Source of the DNA: Actinomadura physcomitrii | Lineage (GTDB): Bacteria > Actinomycetota > Actinomycetes > Streptosporangiales > Streptosporangiaceae | Assembly: GCF_008923205.2 (NCBI RefSeq) | Contig: NZ_WBMS02000019.1 | Coordinates: forward strand, 1 to 64,000 | Direction: 5' to 3' | DNA length: 64,000 nt | In this document: one piece after another, positions 37,019 through 46,017 of the stretch | How positions within the stretch are numbered: position 1 is the first letter of the stretch | Layout of the letters: the number at the start of each line of letters is the position of its first letter | The notes under the pieces: generated by a model | Seen by the model: only the letters and a program-made list of their open reading frames with translations | The model's database searches: none | Told to the model about the DNA's origin: nothing | Position numbers and translations under genes: made by a program

Positions 37019-37474
37019 TCAGATGCCCTCGGCGGACAGCAGCTGCCAGAAGTGCGTGATGGAGGCGGCGCGGGTGCCGAGCTCGCGGCCCGAGTAGGTC
37101 CACCGGCCCCGCAGCCGCCAGGGCCGCCCGGCGCCGTCCTGCACGTAGACCTGGAGCGGGAAGCACGCGTCGTGGGCGCGGATGACACCGGCCGGGTCGA
37201 CGGATGGGGCGAGGCTGGGCTCGCCCTCGCACCGCACGCCCATCACGGACGTGCGCGGATCCTGGCGCAGCAGGCCCCGCGTCAGGTCGTGCACGAGCAC
37301 GGAGACGTAGTCGGGTCCGAGCCACCTGAGGTCGGGCACCGTCTCGGGTGGGGGGAACCCGTACAGTTCTGGACCGACGGTCACAGGCGCACGGTAGCGG
37401 CCCGTGCACGCTTTCGTCACTAGTTTCCCGGCGGGTTCTTCCGTCTCATCGGTCCAGTGGGGGCCACGCGGCAC
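37019..37474 (-). CDS. Hypothetical protein
   Basis: Up to 151 aa; a GTG at 37384 would give 121 residues starting VTVGPELYGFPPPETVPDLR and may be the true start, as the upstream part lacks a good ribosome site. No signal peptide or membrane segment. Visible features are a VSVLVHDLTRGLLRQDPRT helix and a C-terminal beta-rich part with RPWRLRGRWTYSGREL. Downstream of the ferredoxin reductase gene on the same strand by 39 bp, so possibly cotranscribed. It converges on dxs. Family not recognised. Confidence 0.6.
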   Translation of the reverse strand: MPRGPHWTDETEEPAGKLVTKACTGRYRAPVTVGPELYGFPPPETVPDLRWLGPDYVSVLVHDLTRGLLRQDPRTSVMGVRCEGEPSLAPSVDPAGVIRAHDACFPLQVYVQDGAGRPWRLRGRWTYSGRELGTRAASITHFWQLLSAEGI

Positions 37475-37513
37475 GGGCCGGAGGCGGGGACCACCGGACG
37501 CCGGCCCCGACCG

Positions 37514-38863
37514 CTACTCGTCCCCGCGGCAGGCGGACGTCATGGCCTCCCACCTGGCGAGCTTGACGCGTTCGCCGCGGTCGAGGCTGCGGGCCAGGGC
37601 GATCTCGGCCGCGTCGAGGTTGAGCCAGTCGGCGTAGGAGACGACCGGCAGCCCCCGCGCCTCCAGCAGCTCCTCGATGGTGCGCTTCGGCGCGCTGTCG
37701 GTGCCCTCCAGGTCCGCCAGGAGGTTGCGGACGGTCTCGGCCGCGTCGGACTTGTTGGTGCCGACGACGCCGGACGGCCCGCGCTTGATCCACCCGGCGA
37801 CGTACTCGCGGGGGACGGGGGAGCCGTCCGCGGCGAGGATGCGGCCGCCGTCGTTCGGCACGGTGAAGGACCGCTCGTCGAACGGGACGCCGTCGAGCGG
37901 GACGCTCTGGTAGCCGACCGAGCGCAGCACCAGCCCGACGGGCAGCGTCTCGAACTCGCCGGTGCCGGTGACGCGGCCCGACTCGTCGAGCGCGGTCTTC
38001 TCCAGCTTCAGGCCCTCGACGCGCTCGGTGCCGAGGATCTCGGCGGGCGCCCGCCAGAACCGGACGTCGATGTGCCGGGCGCGGCCGGGGGCGGGCTCGC
38101 CCGTCCAGGCGTTCAGCACCTTGACGTTGCCGCGCACGTGCCGGTCCTTTTCGGCGAGCTCGGCGCTGGCGGGGTCGAGGTCCATGTCCTCGGCGCTGAC
38201 GTGGATGCTGGCGTTGGGCAGCTCGCCGAGCTCGCGGGCCTCCTTGGTGGTGAACTTCGCCTGCGCGGGCCCGCGCCGCCCGATCATGTGGACGCGCCTG
38301 ACCCGGCTCTTCGACAGCGCCTCGATGACCTGCTCGGGGACGTCGGTGGAGCGCAGCTCGTCCGCCGTCTTGGCCAGGATCCGGACGACGTCCACGGCGA
38401 CGTTGCCGACGCCGATGACGGCGACCTCCTCGACGGACAGGTCGAAGGAGTGGTCGGCGGCGTCGGGGTGCCCGCAGTACCAGTTGACGAAGTCGGTTGC
38501 GGCGATGCTGCCGGGCAGGTCCTCGCCGGGGATCCGCATCTGCCGGTCGACCATCGCGCCGGTGGAGTAGATGACGGCGTCGTAGCAGTCGAGCAGGTCG
38601 GCGCGGGTGAGGTCGCGGCCGAGCTCGACGCAGCCGAAGAACCGCACGGCCGGGTTCTCCAGGACCCGCCGCAGGTAGTTGGCGATCGACTTGATCGACG
38701 TGTGGTCGGGCGCGACGCCGTAGCGGACCAGGCCGTACGGGGTCGGCAGCCGGTCGAACACGTCCACCCGGACGTTCCCGTCGGTCTGCTTCACCAGGGC
38801 CTCGGCGGCGTAGATGCCGGCGGGCCCGGAACCGATCACCGCGACGAGCACAGGGGATGCCAT
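37514..38863 (-). CDS. Ferredoxin/adrenodoxin-type NADP reductase (FprA-like)
   Basis: 449 aa flavoprotein moving electrons from NADPH to ferredoxin, often for cytochromes P450. FAD motif VAVIGSGPAGIYAAEALV at the N-terminus, then RLPTPYGLVRYGVAPDH as in adrenodoxin reductases; NADP motif VAVIGVGNVAVDVVRIL; C-terminal GWIKRGPSGVVGTNKSDA. The start at 38863 (MASPVL) places the FAD motif as in homologues; a longer frame to 38926 has no support. Little ribosome-site signal before it, and CACAAT just upstream could be a -10 of a leaderless message. Confidence 0.93.
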   Translation of the reverse strand: MASPVLVAVIGSGPAGIYAAEALVKQTDGNVRVDVFDRLPTPYGLVRYGVAPDHTSIKSIANYLRRVLENPAVRFFGCVELGRDLTRADLLDCYDAVIYSTGAMVDRQMRIPGEDLPGSIAATDFVNWYCGHPDAADHSFDLSVEEVAVIGVGNVAVDVVRILAKTADELRSTDVPEQVIEALSKSRVRRVHMIGRRGPAQAKFTTKEARELGELPNASIHVSAEDMDLDPASAELAEKDRHVRGNVKVLNAWTGEPAPGRARHIDVRFWRAPAEILGTERVEGLKLEKTALDESGRVTGTGEFETLPVGLVLRSVGYQSVPLDGVPFDERSFTVPNDGGRILAADGSPVPREYVAGWIKRGPSGVVGTNKSDAAETVRNLLADLEGTDSAPKRTIEELLEARGLPVVSYADWLNLDAAEIALARSLDRGERVKLARWEAMTSACRGDE

Positions 38864-38945
38864 GCGCGTATTGTGCCGACCCGGACGGCAAAAGAACACC
38901 GTGACACCGGTCACGGGATCCTTCAACGGCCTCCGGCGGGCGCGG

Positions 38946-40433
38946 TCAGGGGCGCTCGGACGCGGCGGCGGCGAGCCCGACGCGGCTGTGGTGGCGGCCG
39001 TAGGCGAAGTAGATGACCGCGCCGATCGCCATCCAGGCCAGGAACCGGTACCAGGTCTCCAGCGGCAGATTGATCATGACGAACAGGCAGCCCAGCACCG
39101 ACAGGATCGGGATCACCGGGACGAGCGGGGTGCGGAACGCGCGCGGGAGGTCGGGGCGGGTGCGCCGCAGGACCAGCACGCCGACCGACACCAGCAGGAA
39201 CGCGAACAGCGTGCCGATGTTGACCAGCTCGGCGAGCTTGGCCAGCGGGATGAACCCGGCGAGCACGGCGACGATGCCGCCCATGATGACCGTCGACAGC
39301 CACGGGGTGCCGAACCGCGGGTGGATGGCCGACAGCCACGGCGGGAGCAGCCCGTCCCGGCTCATCGCGAAGAACACCCGGCTCTGCCCGAGCAGCAGGA
39401 TGAGCACGACGGCGATGAGGCCGACGACGGCGCCGACGTCGATGATCGTGGCGAACGCCGAATGCCCGACGGCCTTGAACGCGTCCGCGAGCGGCGCGGC
39501 GTCGGAGAGCTTCCTGTAGTTCTGCATCCCGGCGACGACGGTCGACACCGCCGCGTAGAGCAGCGCGGTGATCACGAGGGAGCCGATCAGGCCGATCGGC
39601 AGGTCGCGCTGCGGCCGGCGGGCCTCCTCGGCGGCGGTCGCGACGATGTCGAAGCCGATGTAGGCGAAGAACACGATGGCGATCGCGGCGAAGATGCCGA
39701 GCCAGCCGTAGCTCACCGGGGTGATCCCGAAGATCACCTGCATCAGCGGCGCCGCCGCGCCCTTCACCGACGGGTTCGGCTCCGACGGCGGGATGAACGG
39801 GTGGTAGTTCTCGCCCTTGACGAAGAAGAGGCCCGCCACGATCACCAGCAGGACGACGGCCACCTTCACCACGACGACGACCGCGTTGACCCGTGATGAG
39901 ATCTTCACGCCGAGGACGAGCAGCCCCGTCACGACCACCACCAGCGCGATCGCCGGGACGTTGACCACGCCGCCGCTGCTGCCCGGCGGGTTGAGGATCG
40001 CGGCGGGCAGGTGCAGGCCCGCGCTGTCCAGCAGCGAGGCGAAGTACCCGGACCAGCCGACCGACACCACCGCCGCGCCGAGCGCCAGCTCCAGGATGAG
40101 GTCCCAGCCGATGATCCAGGCCGGGAACTCGCCGAGGGTGGCGTAGGAGAACGTGTAGGCCGAGCCCGCGACCGGGACGGTCGAGGCGAACTCGGCGTAG
40201 CACAGCGCGGCCAGCGCGCACACGACGGCGGCGAAGATGAACGACAGCGCGACCGCCGGGCCCGCCTTGTCCTTGGCGACCTGCCCGGTGAGGACGAAGA
40301 TGCCCGTGCCGACGATGACGCCGATCCCGAACACGACCAGGTCGAGCGCGGACAGGTCGCGGCGCAGCCGGTGCCCGGGCTCCTCGGTGTCCTTGATCGA
40401 CTGTTCGACCGACTTGGTGCGCAGCAGGTTCAT
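38946..40433 (-). CDS. APC-superfamily cationic amino acid permease
   Basis: 495 aa with about 12 membrane helices. The signature of the CAT group is clear: VVFGIGVIVGTGIFVLTGQV in helix 1, AGSAYTFSYATLGEFPAW in helix 3 and AYIGFDIVATAAEEARRPQR in the loop before helix 7. ATG at 40433 has GAGGAG 8 bp before it, preferred over the start at 40454. Probably imports amino acids with protons. Monocistronic by spacing. Confidence 0.92.
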   Translation of the reverse strand: MNLLRTKSVEQSIKDTEEPGHRLRRDLSALDLVVFGIGVIVGTGIFVLTGQVAKDKAGPAVALSFIFAAVVCALAALCYAEFASTVPVAGSAYTFSYATLGEFPAWIIGWDLILELALGAAVVSVGWSGYFASLLDSAGLHLPAAILNPPGSSGGVVNVPAIALVVVVTGLLVLGVKISSRVNAVVVVVKVAVVLLVIVAGLFFVKGENYHPFIPPSEPNPSVKGAAAPLMQVIFGITPVSYGWLGIFAAIAIVFFAYIGFDIVATAAEEARRPQRDLPIGLIGSLVITALLYAAVSTVVAGMQNYRKLSDAAPLADAFKAVGHSAFATIIDVGAVVGLIAVVLILLLGQSRVFFAMSRDGLLPPWLSAIHPRFGTPWLSTVIMGGIVAVLAGFIPLAKLAELVNIGTLFAFLLVSVGVLVLRRTRPDLPRAFRTPLVPVIPILSVLGCLFVMINLPLETWYRFLAWMAIGAVIYFAYGRHHSRVGLAAAASERP

Positions 40434-40494
40434 TCGGCGGCTCCTCGGCGTCACGTCGTTGTGACCCCCCTATGCCCCGATGCGTGCCGCTTAT

Positions 40495-40533
40495 GATCGT
40501 CCACCGCCCGTAGTGCGCGGGCGGTGGACGATC
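40495..40533. terminator. Perfect 16-bp hairpin after the fadB remnant
   Basis: GATCGTCCACCGCCCG (40495-40510) pairs exactly with 40518-40533 around loop TAGTGCG, 9 bp past the fadB remnant stop. Its retention suggests the 3' end of the original gene is intact. Confidence 0.75.
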
Positions 40534-40542
40534 CCCGCCCGG

Positions 40543-41232
40543 TCAGGCGAGTGAAGCCGTGCCGGGGGCGAGGAAGCGGCGCCCGGTCGTCCTCTCGGCG
40601 ACGCCCGGCCTGTCCAGGTACGGGGTGATGCCGCCGAGGTGGAACGGCCAGCCCGCGCCGAGGATCATGCACAGGTCGATGTCCTCGGGCGCCGCGACGA
40701 CGCCCCCGTCCAGCATGATCCGGATCTCGTCGGCGAGCGCGGCGAGCAGCCGCAGCAGGACGCGGTTGACCACGAACGCGGGCGCGTCCTTGACCAGCAC
40801 GCACGACTTCTTCAGCGCCCGGCCGGTCGCGAACGCGGTGGCGAGCGCGGCGTCGTCGGTCCGCTCGCCCCGGACGACCTCCAGCAGCGGCAGCACCGCG
40901 ACCGGGTTGAAGAAGTGGAACCCGACGACCCGCTCGGGGTGCGCCAGCTCCGACGCCATCCGCGTGACCGACAGGGACGAGGTGTTGGTCGCGAGCACGC
41001 AGTCGGCGGAGACGTGCTCCTCGACCTCGGCGAACACCCGCTGCTTGACCGCCATCTCCTCGAACACGGCCTCGATGACGAAGTCGGCGTCGGCGAACGC
41101 GTCCTTGGTCAGCGAGCCGGTGATCAGCGCCTTCAGCCGGTTCGCCTTGTCGGGGGACAGGCGGCCCTTGCCGAGCAGCTTGTCGATCTCGCCGTGCGCG
41201 TAGCCGACGCCGTGGAAGCGCGCCAGCGATGC
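40543..41232 (-). pseudogene. fadB: 5'-truncated fadB (3-hydroxyacyl-CoA dehydrogenase part)
   Basis: The frame covers the C-terminal ~220 residues of an actinobacterial FadB: GYAHGEIDKLLGKGRLSPDK, then DFVIEAVFEEMAVKQ, CVLATNTSSLSVT, RVVGFHFFNPVAVLPLLEVV and a C-terminal GAGWPFHLGGITPYLDR. Missing are the whole enoyl-CoA hydratase domain and the GxGxxG half of the NAD fold. Similarity stops near 41230, where operator-like repeats begin. No usable start codon precedes the conserved part. Without the NAD site the product could not work, so a deletion or rearrangement is inferred. Confidence 0.75.
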
Positions 41233-41317
41233 TACTCGTTGGTAACCACTAAGGCTACTCGTCAGTAACCACTGACCGGGCGGTGCCCTTGTTCGCCCGG
41301 TGGCTCGTGGGTAACGT
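41231..41317 (+). promoter_or_regulatory. Three operator-like repeats before the acyl-CoA synthetase gene
   Basis: GCTACTCGTTGGTAACCACT (41231-41250) and GCTACTCGTCAGTAACCACT (41254-41273) are direct repeats 23 bp apart, each with a TACT-n4-(A/G)GTA palindromic core; a diverged third core lies at 41302-41313. They are likely sites for a TetR-type fatty-acid regulator not encoded here. Confidence 0.55.
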
Positions 41318-41343
41318 GGCGTGAAATCACCGGAGGAGGCGCG

Positions 41344-43185
41344 GTGACGCACGCGAGGCCCGTATACCGGCCGGGGCTGCGCCGGCGGATCGGGCACGTC
41401 CGCGACCTCACCGGACTCCTGCTGCGCACGGGGCTGCTGCTGTCCGGCGGACCGCGCCGCGTCGGCCGCCAGCTCGGCGCGCTGCGCCGCTGGGGCACCA
41501 CCCTCGCCGGCGTCCTCGCCGCCGCGGCCGCGCACTCGCCGTCCCGCCCCGCCCTCATCGACGACGAGGGCGTGCTGTCCTTCGACGAGCTCGACGACCG
41601 CGCCACCCGCCTCGCCCTCGGGCTGCCGCTGCACGGTCCCCGCCCGCGCGTCGGCGTGCTGTGCCGCAACCACCGCGGCATGGTGCAGACGCTCGTCGCG
41701 TGCAGCAAGCGCGGCGCCGAGGTCGTGCTGCTCAACACCGGTTTCGGAACGGGCCAGATCCGCGCCGTGCTCGGCGAGCTGCGCCCCGCGCTGATCGTCG
41801 CGGACGCCGAGTTCGCGCCGCTGCTGGCCGGCGTGCCGATCGCGCTGCGCCGCACCGTGCTGTGGGCCGACCGCCGTCCCGGCCCGCCCGGCGGCTCCCC
41901 GGCCGGCGGGACCCCGCTGGCCGCGCCCGTCGCCGCGCCGCCCGCCCCGGCACCGTCCCTCCCCGGTCTCCCCGGCCCCGCCGACCAGAGCGCCCCCGCT
42001 CCCGCCGGGACCGGGCCGAGCATCGACGAGGTGATCGACTCGGTGCCCGCGCCGGACACCGCGCCCGGCCCGCCGCAGATCCAGAGCCGCACGATCATGC
42101 TCAGCTCGGGCACCACCGGCCGCCCCAAGGGTGCCCGCCGCCCGCCCCGCCCCGGGCTGTGGCCGCTGGCCTCGATGACCTCCCGGATCCCGCTGCGCGC
42201 CCGGCAGACCATGATCATCGAGGCGCCGCTGTTCCACACCTGGGGCTACGCCGCGCTGCAGATGGCCTGGGCGCTGCGCGCCCCGATCGTGCTGCACCGC
42301 AGGTTCGACCCCGAGCAGGCGCTGCGCTCGATCGCCGCCCACCGCGACACCGTCCTGTTCGCCGTCCCGATCATGCTGCAGCGCATCCTGGAGCTGGCCC
42401 CGCGGACCCGCGCGCTGTACGACACGTCCACGCTGCGGATCGTCGCGCTCAGCGGCGCCGCCCTGCCCGGCGACCTCGCCACCCGGTTCATGGACGCCTT
42501 CGGCGACAAGCTCTACAACGTCTACGGCTCCACCGAGGCGTCCTGGGTGTCCATCGCCACCCCGCGCGACCTGCGGATCGACCCGCGCACCGCCGGCCGC
42601 CCGCCGCGCAACACCTCGCTCGCCATCGTCGGCGCCGACGGCCGCCGCGTCGGCCGCTCCACCATCGGGGAGATCTTCGCCGCCAACGAGCTGCTCTTCG
42701 AGGGGTACACCGGCGGCGAGCCGACGCGGGTCCGCGACGGGCTGCTCGCCACCGGCGACCTCGGCCACATCGACCACCGCGGCCTGCTGTTCGTGGACGG
42801 TCGCGCCGACGGCATGGTCGTCTCCGGCGGCGAGAACGTCGTGCCGCGCGACGTCGAGGACGCCGTCCTGCGGCTGCCCGAGGTCCACGAGGCCGCCGTG
42901 ATCGGCGTCCCGGACGACGACTGGGGGCAGCGCCTGGCCGCCTACATCGTGCTGCGGCCCGGCGCCCGGCTGAACGCCGAGGCCGTCCGCGCGTACGTGC
43001 ACACGCAGGTCGCCCGGTACGCGGTGCCGCGCGACGTCCACTTCATCCCCGAACTGCCCCGCAACGCCACCGGCAAGGTCGTGCACCGCTGGCTCACCGC
43101 GGGCAGCGAGCAGACCCGGCCCGAGGGGCGCGTCGACTGGCCGCAGCCCCCGCCGTGGCCGCTGCCCGCCGAGACCGCGGGCTGA
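41344..43185 (+). CDS. Acyl-CoA synthetase (AMP-forming, FadD-like)
   Basis: 613 aa adenylate-forming enzyme that activates fatty acids to acyl-CoA. Core motifs: LSSGTTGRPKGA (P-loop), YNVYGSTEASWV, GLLATGDLGHID, SGGENVVPRDVEDAV and the C-terminal catalytic Lys in RNATGKVVH. GTG at 41344 with GGAGGAGG 4-5 bp before it. Unusual is a Pro/Ala/Gly-rich insert of about 50 residues (roughly 180-230) inside the N-terminal domain before the P-loop. The N-terminal ~55 residues are Arg-rich, as in mycobacterial FadD2-type proteins. Confidence 0.92.
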   Translation: MTHARPVYRPGLRRRIGHVRDLTGLLLRTGLLLSGGPRRVGRQLGALRRWGTTLAGVLAAAAAHSPSRPALIDDEGVLSFDELDDRATRLALGLPLHGPRPRVGVLCRNHRGMVQTLVACSKRGAEVVLLNTGFGTGQIRAVLGELRPALIVADAEFAPLLAGVPIALRRTVLWADRRPGPPGGSPAGGTPLAAPVAAPPAPAPSLPGLPGPADQSAPAPAGTGPSIDEVIDSVPAPDTAPGPPQIQSRTIMLSSGTTGRPKGARRPPRPGLWPLASMTSRIPLRARQTMIIEAPLFHTWGYAALQMAWALRAPIVLHRRFDPEQALRSIAAHRDTVLFAVPIMLQRILELAPRTRALYDTSTLRIVALSGAALPGDLATRFMDAFGDKLYNVYGSTEASWVSIATPRDLRIDPRTAGRPPRNTSLAIVGADGRRVGRSTIGEIFAANELLFEGYTGGEPTRVRDGLLATGDLGHIDHRGLLFVDGRADGMVVSGGENVVPRDVEDAVLRLPEVHEAAVIGVPDDDWGQRLAAYIVLRPGARLNAEAVRAYVHTQVARYAVPRDVHFIPELPRNATGKVVHRWLTAGSEQTRPEGRVDWPQPPPWPLPAETAG

Positions 43186-43207
43186 CCCGCGCCGGCCGGC
43201 GGCGCGC

Positions 43208-44410
43208 TCAGGCCGGGGCGAGGGCCGGCCGCGTCAGCGCGGGCAGCCGGACCGTGATCGACAGCCCGCCGCCCCGCCGCGGGACCGTCTCGATCGACCC
43301 GCCGTGCGCGCCCACCACCGCCCGCACGATCGACAGGCCCAGCCCCGCACCGTCCGCCGACCCCACCCGGTCCGCCCGCAGCCGCCGGAACGGCTCGAAG
43401 ATCCGCGTCGCCTCGTACGCCGGGACGGGCCGCCCCGTGTTCACCACCTGCAGGAACGCCTGGCCGTCCCGGACCCCCGTGCGCACCCACACCCGGCCGT
43501 CCCGCACGTTGTACTTCACCGCGTTCTCCAGCAGGTTCATCGCGCACCGCTCCAGCAGCACCGGATCGCCCGCCACCTCCGCCGGCGCCAGCCGCACCTC
43601 CACGTCCAGCTCGCCGGTGCGCCCGTCCAGGTCGTCGAGCGCGCCGCGCACCACCTCCGGCAGCGGCGTCGGCGTCCGGGACGCCGGCTCCCGCTCCGAC
43701 CGCGCGAGCAGCAGCAGCCCCTCGATCAGCCGCTCGTGCCGCTCGGTGTTGCCGAGCAGCACGTCCGCGAGCGCCTTGGTCTCCGGCGGGTTCTTCCGGC
43801 TCGCGAGGGCCACCTCCAGCACCGTCCGGTTGATCGTCAGCGGCGTGCGCAGCTCGTGCGAGGCGTTCGCGACGAACCGGCGCTGCGCGTCGAACGCCCG
43901 GTGCAGCCGGTCCAGCATCCGGTCGAACGTGTCGGCCAGGTCCTTGATCTCGTCCTGCGGGCCGTCCAGCGCGATCCGCTCGTGCAGGGTGCTCTCCGAC
44001 AGCCGCCGCGCCGTCGCCGTCACCTTGTGCAGCGGCCGCAGCATCCGCCCCGCCACCAGGTACCCGATCACCACCGCCAGCACGCCGAGCGCCACCATCG
44101 TCAGCAGCGACGTCTGCAGCAGCCCCTCCAGCACGTCGTGCTTCTGCTGCGCGAGCTGCCGGTCCTGCTCCGCCTTCACCGCCAGGATCTGGCTGAAGTC
44201 CTTCGACGCCACCAGCACCCGCAGCTTCGCCGCGACCTGCGGGTCCACGCTCGTCCGCTCCGGCAGCCGCTGGTCCAGCGTCCGCGCCGTCAGCACGTAC
44301 ATCACCGCGACCAGCACCGCCGACGTCACCAGGAACAGCGACCCGTACACCAGCGTCAGCCGCGTCCGGACGCTCAGCCGCGGCGTCCGCACCCGCTCCC
44401 GCACGCTCAC
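43208..44410 (-). CDS. Two-component sensor histidine kinase
   Basis: 400 aa. Two membrane helices (about residues 14-42 and 100-122) enclose a short extracellular loop; then a HAMP region (AGRMLRPLHKVTATARRL), the phospho-acceptor His185 in FVANASHELRTPL, the N box NLLENAVKYN and G box GLGLSIVRAVVGAHGG. GTG at 44410 is chosen because it overlaps the response-regulator stop (GTGA); the frame extends further only by shadowing that gene. The stimulus is unknown. Confidence 0.92.
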   Translation of the reverse strand: MSVRERVRTPRLSVRTRLTLVYGSLFLVTSAVLVAVMYVLTARTLDQRLPERTSVDPQVAAKLRVLVASKDFSQILAVKAEQDRQLAQQKHDVLEGLLQTSLLTMVALGVLAVVIGYLVAGRMLRPLHKVTATARRLSESTLHERIALDGPQDEIKDLADTFDRMLDRLHRAFDAQRRFVANASHELRTPLTINRTVLEVALASRKNPPETKALADVLLGNTERHERLIEGLLLLARSEREPASRTPTPLPEVVRGALDDLDGRTGELDVEVRLAPAEVAGDPVLLERCAMNLLENAVKYNVRDGRVWVRTGVRDGQAFLQVVNTGRPVPAYEATRIFEPFRRLRADRVGSADGAGLGLSIVRAVVGAHGGSIETVPRRGGGLSITVRLPALTRPALAPA

Positions 44411-45069
44411 CGCGCCTCCAGCCGGTACCCCGACCCGGTGACCGTCTCGATCACCGCGGGCTCGCCCAGCTTGCGGCGCAGCGTCGCCATCGTCACCCGG
44501 ACGATGTTGCTGAACGGGTCGATGTTCTCGTCCCAGGCCCGCTCCAGCAGCCGCTCCGCGCTCACCACCCCGCCCTCGGCGCGCAGCAGCTCCTCCAGCA
44601 CGGCGAACTCCTTGTTCGTCAGCCGCAGCTCCCGGCCGTCCCGCGCCACCCGCCGGCGGTGCGGGTCCAGCCGGATCCCGCGGCGCTCCAGCACCGGCGG
44701 CACCGGCGCCCCCGAGCGCCGCGACAGCGCCCGCACCCGCGCCACCAGCTCGCCGAACACGAACGGCTTCGGCAGGTAGTCGTCGGCGCCGAGCGACAGG
44801 CCGTCCACCCGGTCCTCGACGTCCCCGGCCGCCGTCAGCATCAGGATCCGCGCCGGGCCGCGCCGCCGCGCGAGCTCCCGGCACACCTCGTCGCCGTGCA
44901 CGGTCGGCAGGTCCCGGTCGAGCACGACGACGTCGTACTCGTTGTAGGACGCCCGCTCGAGCGCGTCGTCCCCGTCGTACACGACGTCGACCGCCATGGC
45001 CTCCTCGCGCAGGCCGTCGGCGATCGTGTCCGCGAGGACCCGCTCGTCCTCCACGATCAGCACACGCAT
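44407..45069 (-). CDS. Two-component response regulator, OmpR/PhoB family
   Basis: 220 aa. The receiver domain has the acid pocket Glu7/Asp8, phospho-acceptor Asp51 in VVVLDRDLP and the Lys in DDYLPKPF. The C-terminal winged helix contains RLTNKEFAVLEELL and FSNIVRVTMATLRRKLG. First gene of the operon, translationally coupled to the sensor kinase. Target genes are not evident; no repeat motif was found in its own upstream region. Confidence 0.94.
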   Translation of the reverse strand: MRVLIVEDERVLADTIADGLREEAMAVDVVYDGDDALERASYNEYDVVVLDRDLPTVHGDEVCRELARRRGPARILMLTAAGDVEDRVDGLSLGADDYLPKPFVFGELVARVRALSRRSGAPVPPVLERRGIRLDPHRRRVARDGRELRLTNKEFAVLEELLRAEGGVVSAERLLERAWDENIDPFSNIVRVTMATLRRKLGEPAVIETVTGSGYRLEAR

Positions 45070-45124
45070 GAGGCGAGCATGGCCGGGCCGAGGTTAAACC
45101 CCCGTAAGGGCGGCGCCGCGCGGG

Positions 45125-45916
45125 TCAGGGCTTGCGCGCGACGCCGCCGGCGCACGCCACGTCGGGGAGATCCTCCTCGGGGCCCGGGTCGGGACGCCAC
45201 CGCGTCACCGGCACGACGCCGGGCGGCAGCACGTCCAGGCCGTCGAGGAAGCGGGCGATCTGCTCGGGGCTGCGCGGCGTGTACGGGACGGCGCCGCTGC
45301 CGGAGTTGAACGCCGCGATCGCCGCCATGTACGCGGGGTCGTCGTCGGTGCCGTCGTACACCGCCACGTAACTGCCCGACGTCAGCGGCTCGACCAGCCG
45401 CCGCACCACGTCGCGGGCCTGGTCGTAGTCCTGGACGAGCCCGAGGATGCCCATCAGCATCAGCGCGACGGGCTCCTCGAAGTCGAGCGTGCGCCCGGCC
45501 TGCTCGATGATCGGCCCGGGGTCGCGCACGTCGGCCTCGATGTAGTCGGTGGCGCCCTCCGGACTGCTGGTCAGCAGCGCCTTGGCGTGCACGAGCACCA
45601 GCGGGTCGTTGTCGACGTACACGACGCGCGCCTCGGGCGCGATCCGCTGCGCGACCTCGTGTGTGTTGTCCATGGTCGGCAGGCCCGTGCCGATGTCGAG
45701 GAACTGCCGGACCCCCGCCTCGGCGGCCAGGAACCGCACCACCCGCGTCAGCATCTGCCGCGACCGGCGGGCCATGTCGACCATCCCGGGAAAGGCCTGG
45801 AAGATCTGCTCGCCCGCCTGGCGGTCGACGGGGAAGTTGTCCGTGCCCCCCAGGAAGAAGTTCCAGATCCGCGCCGAATGCGGCACGGTCGTGTCGATCT
45901 CGGGCCGTTGGTCCAT
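45125..45916 (-). CDS. DUF574-family SAM-dependent methyltransferase
   Basis: 263 aa, a family expanded in Streptomyces and relatives. Diagnostic segments are SARIWNFFLGGTDNFPVDRQ near the N-terminus, the SAM motif FLDIGTGLPTMDNTHEV and VVYVDNDPLVLVHAKALL. The start at 45916 follows GAGGAGC; the long upstream frame is a shadow. Substrate unknown for the family. Neighbouring genes give no clue. Confidence 0.9.
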   Translation of the reverse strand: MDQRPEIDTTVPHSARIWNFFLGGTDNFPVDRQAGEQIFQAFPGMVDMARRSRQMLTRVVRFLAAEAGVRQFLDIGTGLPTMDNTHEVAQRIAPEARVVYVDNDPLVLVHAKALLTSSPEGATDYIEADVRDPGPIIEQAGRTLDFEEPVALMLMGILGLVQDYDQARDVVRRLVEPLTSGSYVAVYDGTDDDPAYMAAIAAFNSGSGAVPYTPRSPEQIARFLDGLDVLPPGVVPVTRWRPDPGPEEDLPDVACAGGVARKP

Positions 45917-46017
45917 GCAAGCTCCTCGGTCTCCGGAGGCGGTGCCGACCACCGGGAACCTTCCCCGGACCGTGCCCGGATACCCGTCGCGCCGCGCCGG
46001 CGCCGCCCGTCCGGGCG

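Noticed and set aside
40495..40533. 16-bp inverted repeat as an attachment site or insertion-sequence end
   Set aside because: No second copy, target duplication or transposase; its position just after a stop fits a terminator.
41261..42239. Minus-strand extension of the fadB remnant through the acyl-CoA synthetase gene
   Set aside because: The frame stays open only as a shadow of the plus-strand gene; FadB similarity ends near 41230.
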